This document shows positions 1 through 6,805 of a DNA stretch of 64,000 nucleotides, piece after piece. The notes under the pieces are model-generated. The model made no database searches. It saw only the letters and a program-made list of their open reading frames with translations, and was not told where the DNA came from. Each line of letters opens with the position of its first letter. Position 1 is the stretch's first letter. Source of the DNA: Enterocloster lavalensis (GTDB lineage: Bacteria > Bacillota > Clostridia > Lachnospirales > Lachnospiraceae). A program made the position numbers and the translations under genes. The stretch covers positions 806,001-870,000 of the forward strand of contig NZ_CABJCG010000001.1 of NCBI RefSeq assembly GCF_902364025.1, given 5' to 3'.

Positions 1-1644
1 CGCAACCGCCTGAAGCTCCTGCACACTGTACTCGGTTACCATCTTTCTCGCCCGCAGAATCGCAGACGCGCTCATGCTGAACTCATTCAATCCAAACGCC
101 AGAAGCAGCGGGATCATCATGGGATCGCTGGCCGCCTCGCCGCACATGCCGACCATGATGCCGGCCTCGCGGCCGCAGGCGATGATATGGTGGATGCTGC
201 GCAGCACGGCGGGGTTGAAGGTGGAATACAGGTAGGAAACCTTCTTGTTACCCCGGTCCACGCTCATGGTGTACTGGGTCAGGTCGTTGGTGCCGATGCT
301 GAAGAAGTCCACTTCCCTGGCAAAAATATCCGCGATCAGGGAAGCCGCCGCGGTCTCTACCATGATGCCCACCTGGATGTCCTTCTTGTAGGCGATGCCC
401 GCCTCATCCAGCTCAGCTTTCAGCTCCTCCACCAGTCCCCTGGCCTCGCGGTACTCCTCGATACAGGTCACAAGGGGAACCATGATGCGGATGTTGCCAA
501 AGGCGCTGGCGCGCAGCAGGGCGCGCAGCTGCGGTTTGTAGATATCCTCCTTGCGGTCCAGGCAGAAACGGATGGCGCGGTAGCCCAAAAACGGGTTCTC
601 GTCCTTCTCCAGACCCATGTAGGGGATCTCCTTGTCGCCGCCGATATCCAGGGTGCGGATAATCACCGGCTTGCCGTTCATGGCGATGGCCACCTTCTTG
701 TACGCCTCAAACTGCTCTTCCTCCGTGGGCATGGAGGTACGGTCCATAAACAGGAATTCCGTGCGGAACAGGCCCACGCCCTCGCCGTCGTACTGTAACA
801 CCTTCTCCGCGTCCTCAGGCTTGCCGATATTTGCCACGATCTCCACCTGCACGCCGTCCCTGGTGACGGAGGGCTTGCCGATGTACTGCTCCAGCTCCTT
901 TTTCTCCTTTAAGAATACGTCGCGCTTGGTCTTATACTCCGCTCTCACCGCCGCGTCCGGATTCACCATCACTTCACCCGTGCTGCCGTCCAGCACAAGG
1001 TCGTCGCCGTCCTTCACCTGCTCCATCAGATTCTCCACGGCCACAACCGCCGGAATCTCCAGGGCGCGGGCCAGAATGGCGCTGTGGGAGGTGCGGCCGC
1101 CCAGCTCGGTGACAATGCCGGTTACATTGGCCGGGTTGATCCCCGCCGTCATGGAAGGCGTCAGGTCCTTGGCGACGATCACGCTGCCCGCCGGAAGGGA
1201 CGCGATATCCACAGAGCGGACGCCCAGAAGGAGCTTCTGCATCCTGGTCTTGATGTCGCGCATGTCCGTGGCTCTCTGCTGCATAAGCTCGTCCCCCATG
1301 GAGGCGAACATGTCGGCGTACATATTGCATACGGTCTCAATGGCGAACTCGCTGTTGATGCCGTCGTTTTTGATGGAATTCTCAATCTCGCCGGTGAGCA
1401 TGGGATCGGACAACAGCATGATATGCCCCTGCAGAATCTCCGCTTCCTTCTCTCCCACTCTGGTGGCCAAATCCGCCGCCAGCACCTCGGTGTCCTTCAC
1501 GCTCTGCTCAAGCGCCCCCTTAAAACGCCCAAGCTCAGCCTCCACATCCGAAACGTTCTCCCTTTTGATGACCAGCTCAGCCTCTTCCACAATAACTGCC
1601 TTGCCGATTCCGATACCGGATGAAGCGCTCGTTCCCTTTTTCAT
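1..1644 (-). CDS. ptsI: PTS enzyme I, 3' end outside the window
   Basis: Phosphoenolpyruvate-protein phosphotransferase, which moves phosphate from PEP to HPr in the cytoplasm. The ATG at 1644 follows a strong AAGGAGGT-like site. The N-terminus has the family-typical GIGIGKA, and the phosphorylatable histidine lies in GGRTSHSAI (around 1080-1110). About 548 residues are visible and the last ones (ILRARKMVTEYS...) are close to the usual C-terminus, so only a few residues should be missing. It lies 75 nt downstream of ptsH on the same strand, probably in the same transcript as cdaA-cdaR. The long open frames antisense to it are composition shadows. Confidence 0.95.
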   Translation of the reverse strand, partial: MKKGTSASSGIGIGKAVIVEEAELVIKRENVSDVEAELGRFKGALEQSVKDTEVLAADLATRVGEKEAEILQGHIMLLSDPMLTGEIENSIKNDGINSEFAIETVCNMYADMFASMGDELMQQRATDMRDIKTRMQKLLLGVRSVDIASLPAGSVIVAKDLTPSMTAGINPANVTGIVTELGGRTSHSAILARALEIPAVVAVENLMEQVKDGDDLVLDGSTGEVMVNPDAAVRAEYKTKRDVFLKEKKELEQYIGKPSVTRDGVQVEIVANIGKPEDAEKVLQYDGEGVGLFRTEFLFMDRTSMPTEEEQFEAYKKVAIAMNGKPVIIRTLDIGGDKEIPYMGLEKDENPFLGYRAIRFCLDRKEDIYKPQLRALLRASAFGNIRIMVPLVTCIEEYREARGLVEELKAELDEAGIAYKKDIQVGIMVETAAASLIADIFAREVDFFSIGTNDLTQYTMSVDRGNKKVSYLYSTFNPAVLRSIHHIIACGREAGIMVGMCGEAASDPMMIPLLLAFGLNEFSMSASAILRARKMVTEYSVQELQAVA

Positions 1645-1719
1645 AATGATTACCTCCTTATTGTATTAAATATTTATACTCACAGCATTCAGGGTGCCGA
1701 TCCGGCACCCCGTCCGCTG

Positions 1720-1983
1720 TTACTCACCCAATCCGCTCTCCACGATTCTGACCATCGCGGCCAGCGCCTGCTCCTCGTCCGGTCCGTCGCAGATAAACTC
1801 AACCGCGTCGCCGGATTTGACGCAGGCCCCCAGCACGCTCAGAACGCTCTTGGCGTTGGCGGTCGTACTTCCGATCTTGAAGGTGATCGTCGACCGGAAC
1901 AGCAGCGCCTCCTTGCACAGGATGCCGGCCGGCCGCAAATGCAGACCGGAGGGATTTTTAATAACTGTTACCGCACTTACCAT
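1720..1983 (-). CDS. ptsH: HPr phosphocarrier protein
   Basis: HPr of the sugar PTS, 87 residues, the normal size. The catalytic His15 sits in SGLHLRPAG, and the regulatory Ser46, target of HPr kinase, sits in NAKSVLSVLG. Both are intact, so the protein should work in phosphotransfer and in carbon catabolite control; hprK is also in this window at 37930-38856. The start has a good AAGGAGAG site. The gene lies 31 nt after cdaR and before ptsI, so general PTS genes are joined here to the c-di-AMP synthesis genes. Confidence 0.95.
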   Translation of the reverse strand: MVSAVTVIKNPSGLHLRPAGILCKEALLFRSTITFKIGSTTANAKSVLSVLGACVKSGDAVEFICDGPDEEQALAAMVRIVESGLGE

Positions 1984-2014
1984 AAGCTATCTCTCCTTAC
2001 CTACTGCCATATTC

Positions 2015-3355
2015 TCAATCGGCGGCCGTCGTCTCATCCGCCGCGGTTTCACCGTCGTCCGTCCCGCTCGTCTCATCCCCGCCGTCAGTGGCGCCGGGTC
2101 CGATCTCCCGCACCGTAATCTGCGGGTGGTCATAGTACACCACCTCATAGGCGGAATTTTCGTAAAACGCCTGGAACATCACTTCGCCGTCGTTCTCCCC
2201 CGGCGTCATGGCGCTGACGTCGATCTCCGCGCCAAACTGGTCGGCGGTCAACTGGTCCAAATCCTCCTTGAGGCCCCGGATCAGCACATTAATCGTACTA
2301 CGGTCATACTCGTATTCATATTGGCTGGAAGCTCCCACCTGCTTGATCTGACTGGTGTGCAGCACATAAGTCCTGCTCTCCAGCGGCTCAACCTTGATGG
2401 TCACTGTAATCTCCTTGTTCTCGTCCTCGGCCAGCTGCACCCCGTTTGGCAGGTACTTGGTCAGGTCGATGGTCACCTCCCGGTCGCCTGTGGCCCCGTC
2501 CATATTCAGCTCGGACGGCGGTATCGTGACCGCGGTGACATCCGCCAGGTTGGATTTCAGGCCCACTACGGCCACGGAGTTCACACTGCTCTCCACACCC
2601 GTGTAGCGGTAGCCGTCGGCCACCCTGCCCTCCACCTTCAGGTCCAGAGCCAGGCGTTTTTCCTTCAGAATCGCCAGCTCATAGTCCACCTCAGAGTGGT
2701 TTAAGGTCACCCGGTCGTCCGTCTCCAGATCCACCAATTCATTGCCGTTGGCGTCATAGAATTTGGGGGTTGCGGTGCCGGTCCGGTTGGAATTGGCATT
2801 GTCCACATCGATCTCGATGCCCACCTTGCTGATCTGTCCCACCTTGGAGACAGGCCCGCTGACATACACGTAGGTCGGGCTGATGGTGGCGGTCCCCACC
2901 GTATAGCCGTCCTCTGTGGTGCCAACCGTGTTCACGCCCAAATCAAACCGCTTCCTCTGCAGATTCTCAGTGCTGATCCGGATCACGCCCGGCCTCGCCA
3001 CCGGCTGTCCGATCAGCAGATTCTTGTGGCGCAGCACCTCCACCTTTACCTGCACCGCTCCGGTGGGCTCATACATCTCCGCTAAGTCGATATAGGCGCG
3101 GAAATCCGACGGTTTGATGGTGCCGGTGTCCAGGGTCTGAACCTTGTAACTGACCGTAACCGTGTTCTTGCCGCCGACCACCTCGTAGGTGAGGTTGTTA
3201 GCCTCCAGCACGCCTTCATTTAAAATCTCTAAGGGGACCTCCTGATAATCCGAAACCTCCGGGTTCGAGATATTGACCACGGCCAGCCAGACAAAGAACG
3301 CCAGGAAGACGGAAATGATTTTCAGGCCCAGATTATTCGTCAGCTTTTCTTTCAT
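2015..3355 (-). CDS. cdaR: YbbR-domain protein, regulator of CdaA
   Basis: CdaR-type protein of 446 residues: one N-terminal membrane segment (about residues 10-28, LGLKIISVFLAFFVWLAVV) followed by repeated YbbR domains outside the membrane and an acidic Asp/Glu/Thr-rich tail of about 25 residues. In Firmicutes CdaR binds and modulates the diadenylate cyclase CdaA. The gene overlaps the 3' end of cdaA by 23 nt, which fits translational coupling. In many Firmicutes glmM follows cdaR; here ptsH follows instead. Confidence 0.9.
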   Translation of the reverse strand: MKEKLTNNLGLKIISVFLAFFVWLAVVNISNPEVSDYQEVPLEILNEGVLEANNLTYEVVGGKNTVTVSYKVQTLDTGTIKPSDFRAYIDLAEMYEPTGAVQVKVEVLRHKNLLIGQPVARPGVIRISTENLQRKRFDLGVNTVGTTEDGYTVGTATISPTYVYVSGPVSKVGQISKVGIEIDVDNANSNRTGTATPKFYDANGNELVDLETDDRVTLNHSEVDYELAILKEKRLALDLKVEGRVADGYRYTGVESSVNSVAVVGLKSNLADVTAVTIPPSELNMDGATGDREVTIDLTKYLPNGVQLAEDENKEITVTIKVEPLESRTYVLHTSQIKQVGASSQYEYEYDRSTINVLIRGLKEDLDQLTADQFGAEIDVSAMTPGENDGEVMFQAFYENSAYEVVYYDHPQITVREIGPGATDGGDETSGTDDGETAADETTAAD

Positions 3356-4205
3356 TCTTCAGCCTTCCCTTCCAGATTTTTAATCGGCTGCCGGTCTCAA
3401 CCTGCCCCTTCACCCCTGCCAGGATGGTGCGCAGGCCCTCGGCATCCGTCACTCTCTTAAGCGTTCCCCCTTCTGCTACCGTCACCCTGCCGGTCTCCTC
3501 CGAGACCACGATGGTGACGCTGTCCGTCACTTCACTCACGCCCACCGCCGCTCTGTGGCGGGTGCCCAGATCCTTGCTGATGGACATGTTGTCCGACAGC
3601 GGCAGGTAACAGGTGGCGGCCGCCACCCGGTTGCCCCGGATGATCACAGCGCCGTCGTGAAGCGGTGTGTTGTGTTCAAAAATGTTGATCAGCAGCTGGC
3701 TGGACACCAGTCCGTTGACCTCGATGCCCGTGCGCTCGATCTCCTTTAAGGAGGCGGCGCGTTCGATCACCATCAGAGCGCCGGTCTTTACCTTGGCCAT
3801 CTCAAAGGTGGCGCGGACCAGCTCGTTAATGGTCTTGTCGTCAAAGCTCCTGTGGTCCTTCGCATCGTCAAAGCTCAGGATATTGGATATAATATTCTGG
3901 CTGCCCAACTGCTCAAGTGCCTTGCGCAGCTCCGGCTGGAACACCACCAAAAGCGCCGTCACCGCGATTCCCGTGGTCTTCTCCAAAATCCACAGGATAG
4001 TGTTCAGGTGCAGCACAGCGGCGAACACGGCAAATATCAGAATCACACCCAGGCCCTTAAGTACGGTCCAGGCCCTGGTATTCTTCACCCAGAAAAGGAT
4101 CTCGTAGACCAATATGGAAATAATTGCCACTTCCAGCAGGTTGATCGTCGTAATCCTGGGCAGCAGCGACAGCCAGGAGGACGCCTTTTCCATCAGTTCC
4201 GCCAT
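3333..4205 (-). CDS. cdaA: Diadenylate cyclase (c-di-AMP synthase)
   Basis: Membrane-bound diadenylate cyclase that makes c-di-AMP from two ATP. The 290-residue protein has about three N-terminal membrane helices (residues 20-85) and then the DAC domain, with the DGA motif at 184-186 (LHDGAVII) and RHR at 216-218 (TRHRAAVG), both of which contact ATP. The length is normal. The ATG at 4205 has a GGGAGGTGAT ribosome site. c-di-AMP controls potassium and osmolyte balance and cell-wall homeostasis in Firmicutes. The gene follows two unknown membrane proteins at 42 nt spacing. Confidence 0.95.
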   Translation of the reverse strand: MAELMEKASSWLSLLPRITTINLLEVAIISILVYEILFWVKNTRAWTVLKGLGVILIFAVFAAVLHLNTILWILEKTTGIAVTALLVVFQPELRKALEQLGSQNIISNILSFDDAKDHRSFDDKTINELVRATFEMAKVKTGALMVIERAASLKEIERTGIEVNGLVSSQLLINIFEHNTPLHDGAVIIRGNRVAAATCYLPLSDNMSISKDLGTRHRAAVGVSEVTDSVTIVVSEETGRVTVAEGGTLKRVTDAEGLRTILAGVKGQVETGSRLKIWKGRLKNERKADE

Positions 4206-4246
4206 GCCATCACCTCCCTCTCTATCTCAAAAATTTTCGTCATGCT

Positions 4247-5197
4247 TTATGCCCGCTCTCTTCCACTCCGCTTGCGGGTACTGATTTTCTGTACCTTGAC
4301 GTCCGGTGTGCTCACCGTCATCTTGGGCACTGCCTTCACATAGTAATAGTAATCGTCGTCCTCAAACTGCACGTACTCCGTCCTGCTGTAATCCACGGAA
4401 AAAATAAAGAAATCGTAGACCAGCGCCAGCAGCGCCGAAGCCGTCATCCCGGCCAGAAGCTGTCCCGTGGGCACGGACACGCCGAACACAAAATCCCCCA
4501 CAAAGATCACCAACAGCTGGGCCACGCAGCCCGCCACGATGGCGATGCTCCAGGCGTAATTGAGGGACAGGCGGCGGATCAGATACACGACCAGAATCCC
4601 GGCCGCGCAGGTGGCGATCATCACCATCATGGTCTTGTTGAAGGTCACGGACTTGATAATCTGACTGTACTTCTGCACAATATCCACCGAGGTGTCGTTG
4701 GTCAGCACCCCCGCGTTCTGCTTCACATACATGATCAGGTAATAGATAAACACGCCGCAGCCCACCGGAATCACCGAAGCCAGGCTTCCGCCAAGCCCCA
4801 CTAACAACGGCACCGCATAGGGGATCTTCATCATAAACGCCATGGGTGTGAGAAGCATCAGGAAGCAGTCTCCGGGCCGGAAGCCAAAGTAAAGGATGGC
4901 CACAATCAGGATCAGCACCAGGGCGATCAGCGCCATCTCAAAGGAAACCGCATAGATGTGGGCAATCATAAAACAGCCTGCAAAAAATACAATAGCCCCG
5001 TAGGGCAGCAGCGCCCCCGCCAGAGATAACAGCAGCGGCACCAGTGGATTCTTCAGCCTGGTCATGTAGCCGATGTTGGTGTTCAGGCAATAAAACGCGC
5101 ACATTCCCAATATAAAGCGCAGAATCGGCTGTATCACAATATTGTATTTCGCGTAAAAGGCCTTCAGATGTTCCTTCATTACGAGGAGACTTGTCAT
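4247..5197 (-). CDS. Polytopic membrane protein of unknown function
   Basis: The 316-residue protein has many hydrophobic segments (roughly residues 20-60, 62-82, 85-105, 112-160, 190-240 and 245-270) and a hydrophilic C-terminal tail with a run of Asp and Tyr (FEDDDYYYYVKAV). I do not recognise the family; it resembles transport permeases only in being polytopic. The start at 5197 has an AAGGAGGG site and overlaps the stop of the upstream membrane gene by 4 nt (ATGA). It is 42 nt from cdaA, so it is likely made together with the c-di-AMP and PTS proteins. Confidence 0.75.
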   Translation of the reverse strand: MTSLLVMKEHLKAFYAKYNIVIQPILRFILGMCAFYCLNTNIGYMTRLKNPLVPLLLSLAGALLPYGAIVFFAGCFMIAHIYAVSFEMALIALVLILIVAILYFGFRPGDCFLMLLTPMAFMMKIPYAVPLLVGLGGSLASVIPVGCGVFIYYLIMYVKQNAGVLTNDTSVDIVQKYSQIIKSVTFNKTMMVMIATCAAGILVVYLIRRLSLNYAWSIAIVAGCVAQLLVIFVGDFVFGVSVPTGQLLAGMTASALLALVYDFFIFSVDYSRTEYVQFEDDDYYYYVKAVPKMTVSTPDVKVQKISTRKRSGRERA

Positions 5198-5616
5198 ACG
5201 GTCTTCCCTCCTTTATGATTCCCCTTTTCCTGTCTGTCATAGCGCTTGACCAGATGTTTCAGCTTTGCCGAGTACATGATCTGGACCCGGGAAGCATAGT
5301 CGTAGCGTCTGGCGTAGACGGTCCGCGTGATGAGCAGGTACGCGGCCAGCCCGGCCAGGTACCAGAATCCCCACTTTTTTCCAAGAGCGGTCAGCTCCTC
5401 AAAGGAGATCGCACCCAGAAGATCCTCCAGTCGGTACAGCACCCACAGGAGCATCACCAGCAGATAGGAAAACGTGTAAGCGAAAAAGGAGCGGAATAAT
5501 TGTCCGCTGATGTAGTCTCCCTTGAAATAACGGTTTATGGAAAACATTTCCCTGCCTTTATTCTTTTCAAAGATGGCCAGCTCCGTCATATATCTGACCT
5601 TGTCCTCATTCAGCAT
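5194..5616 (-). CDS. Small membrane protein of unknown function
   Basis: The 140-residue protein has two predicted membrane helices (about residues 43-62 and 85-103) with charged ends; the C-terminal 30 residues are strongly basic (KLKHLVKRYDRQEKGNHKGGK). No family is recognised. It is the first gene of the probable operon leading to cdaA-cdaR-ptsH-ptsI. It has a TAAGGAG site 6 nt before the ATG and a promoter candidate about 50 nt upstream. It probably acts together with the overlapping downstream membrane protein. Confidence 0.7.
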   Translation of the reverse strand: MLNEDKVRYMTELAIFEKNKGREMFSINRYFKGDYISGQLFRSFFAYTFSYLLVMLLWVLYRLEDLLGAISFEELTALGKKWGFWYLAGLAAYLLITRTVYARRYDYASRVQIMYSAKLKHLVKRYDRQEKGNHKGGKTV

Positions 5617-5664
5617 AGGTACTCCTTACAATCAGTAGTCGCATATCGCTTGACATACCATTTT

Positions 5665-5673
5665 AGTATACCA
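5665..5673 (-). promoter_or_regulatory. Extended -10 promoter for the membrane protein-cdaA-cdaR-pts operon
   Basis: Read on the minus strand this is TGGTATACT, an extended -10 element (TG-n-TATACT) about 50 nt upstream of the first ATG at 5616. No good -35 hexamer is visible, which is usual for extended -10 promoters. The rest of the 5617-5722 interval is AT-rich with no other signal I can name. Confidence 0.5.
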
Positions 5674-5749
5674 CATCTTTTTTGTTTTTGCGACACCTTA
5701 TGCGAATTTTTAATATTTCGTAATGTTCCCGCGCGCAGTCAAAGCATAT

Positions 5750-5884
5750 TATAATAGAACGGATCTTCCGTTGTCAACGCCAAATCAAGGCGGTCCGCCG
5801 GTTGATTTTCCGGCTGAAAACGTTGTCACCGCCCAATCCGCGGAAAGCCTGCACGCAATAATAAGGGGATATAGAGAGGGAAAA
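5750..5884 (+). promoter_or_regulatory. -10 box and structured leader of the SufB/D-like gene
   Basis: TATAAT at 5750-5755 is a -10 candidate; the -35 is poor. The predicted 5' leader of about 120 nt contains an outer inverted repeat, GGCGGT (5789-5794) with ACCGCC (5828-5833), enclosing an inner stem, GCCGG (5797-5801) with CCGGC (5810-5814). I do not recognise a riboswitch class. The function is unknown. Confidence 0.4.
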
Positions 5885-6805
5885 ATGAATAAAATCACAG
5901 AAATGCTATTAAAGATACTCACTGGTTTTAAAGAGGAATTTGTGGGGGCCTACAACATCCGGGAAAACGGGCGCTGCGCCGCCAGGCAGTCCTCACCCAA
6001 CATCCGCATCGCGGTAAAAACGGATGAACCCGGCCTGGATATCCACATCGATTCCCGGGCCTGCGGGGAAACCGTCTACATCCCGGCCTGCGTCACCCAG
6101 GGCGGTGTGGACGATCTGGTATACAATGATTTTTATGTGGACGCCGGGGCCGACGTGACCATCGTGGCGGGCTGCGGCGTGCACACCGACGGCGCTGAGG
6201 ATGCGGCTCACAACGGCATCCACCGCTTTTTCCTTGAAAACGGCTCCCGCGTCATTTATCGCGAAAAACATGTGGGAACGGGGAACGGCTCCGGCTTAAA
6301 ACGCATCGATCCGGTGACCTTCGCCGTGCTGGGCCCCGGGTCCGCTCTGGAAATGGATACCGTGCAGTTGGGCGGCGTGGACCGCACGGTGCGAACGACA
6401 AGCGCCCGGCTGGCGGCCGCCGCCCGGCTGACCATCCGGGAGCGCATTCAGACCGACGGACGGGATACAGCCCGGACGGATTTCACGGTTTCCATGGACG
6501 GGGACGGGTCCGCCGTCAATCTTATCTCCCGCTCCGTGGCCAGGGGCAGCTCCCGCCAGACATACCGCTCCAAACTCATAGGGAACTGCCGCTGCAGCGG
6601 GCATTCGGAGTGCGACGCCATTCTGATGGACCGGGGCAGGGTGGACGCCTTCCCGGAGCTGATCGCGGGCTGCCGGGACGCCTCCCTGATCCACGAAGCC
6701 GCCATCGGCAGGATCGCAGGAGAACAGATCGTGAAGCTGCGCACCCTGGGGCTGTCGGAGGGGGAAGCTGAGAGGCGGATTATTGAGGGGTTTCTGAATG
6801 GATAA
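5885..6805 (+). CDS. SufB/SufD-family protein
   Basis: SufB/D-like protein of 306 residues, related to scaffold subunits of the SUF iron-sulfur assembly complex. The C-terminal part carries the characteristic region IHEAAIGRIAGEQIVKL...GLSEGEAERRIIEGF. I chose the ATG at 5885 because GAGAGGG precedes it and the homology begins there; the frame is open 54 codons further upstream. It is shorter than classical SufB (over 450 residues), like the minimal SufB of Clostridia, but the usual partner ATPase gene sufC is not adjacent. Its last 26 nt overlap tail-to-tail with the convergent EAL gene. Confidence 0.8.
   Translation: MNKITEMLLKILTGFKEEFVGAYNIRENGRCAARQSSPNIRIAVKTDEPGLDIHIDSRACGETVYIPACVTQGGVDDLVYNDFYVDAGADVTIVAGCGVHTDGAEDAAHNGIHRFFLENGSRVIYREKHVGTGNGSGLKRIDPVTFAVLGPGSALEMDTVQLGGVDRTVRTTSARLAAAARLTIRERIQTDGRDTARTDFTVSMDGDGSAVNLISRSVARGSSRQTYRSKLIGNCRCSGHSECDAILMDRGRVDAFPELIAGCRDASLIHEAAIGRIAGEQIVKLRTLGLSEGEAERRIIEGFLNG

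Noticed and set aside
187..1669. Two long plus-strand open frames over ptsI
   Set aside because: They are antisense to a clear enzyme I gene, lack ribosome sites and show no family pattern; high GC content makes such frames common.
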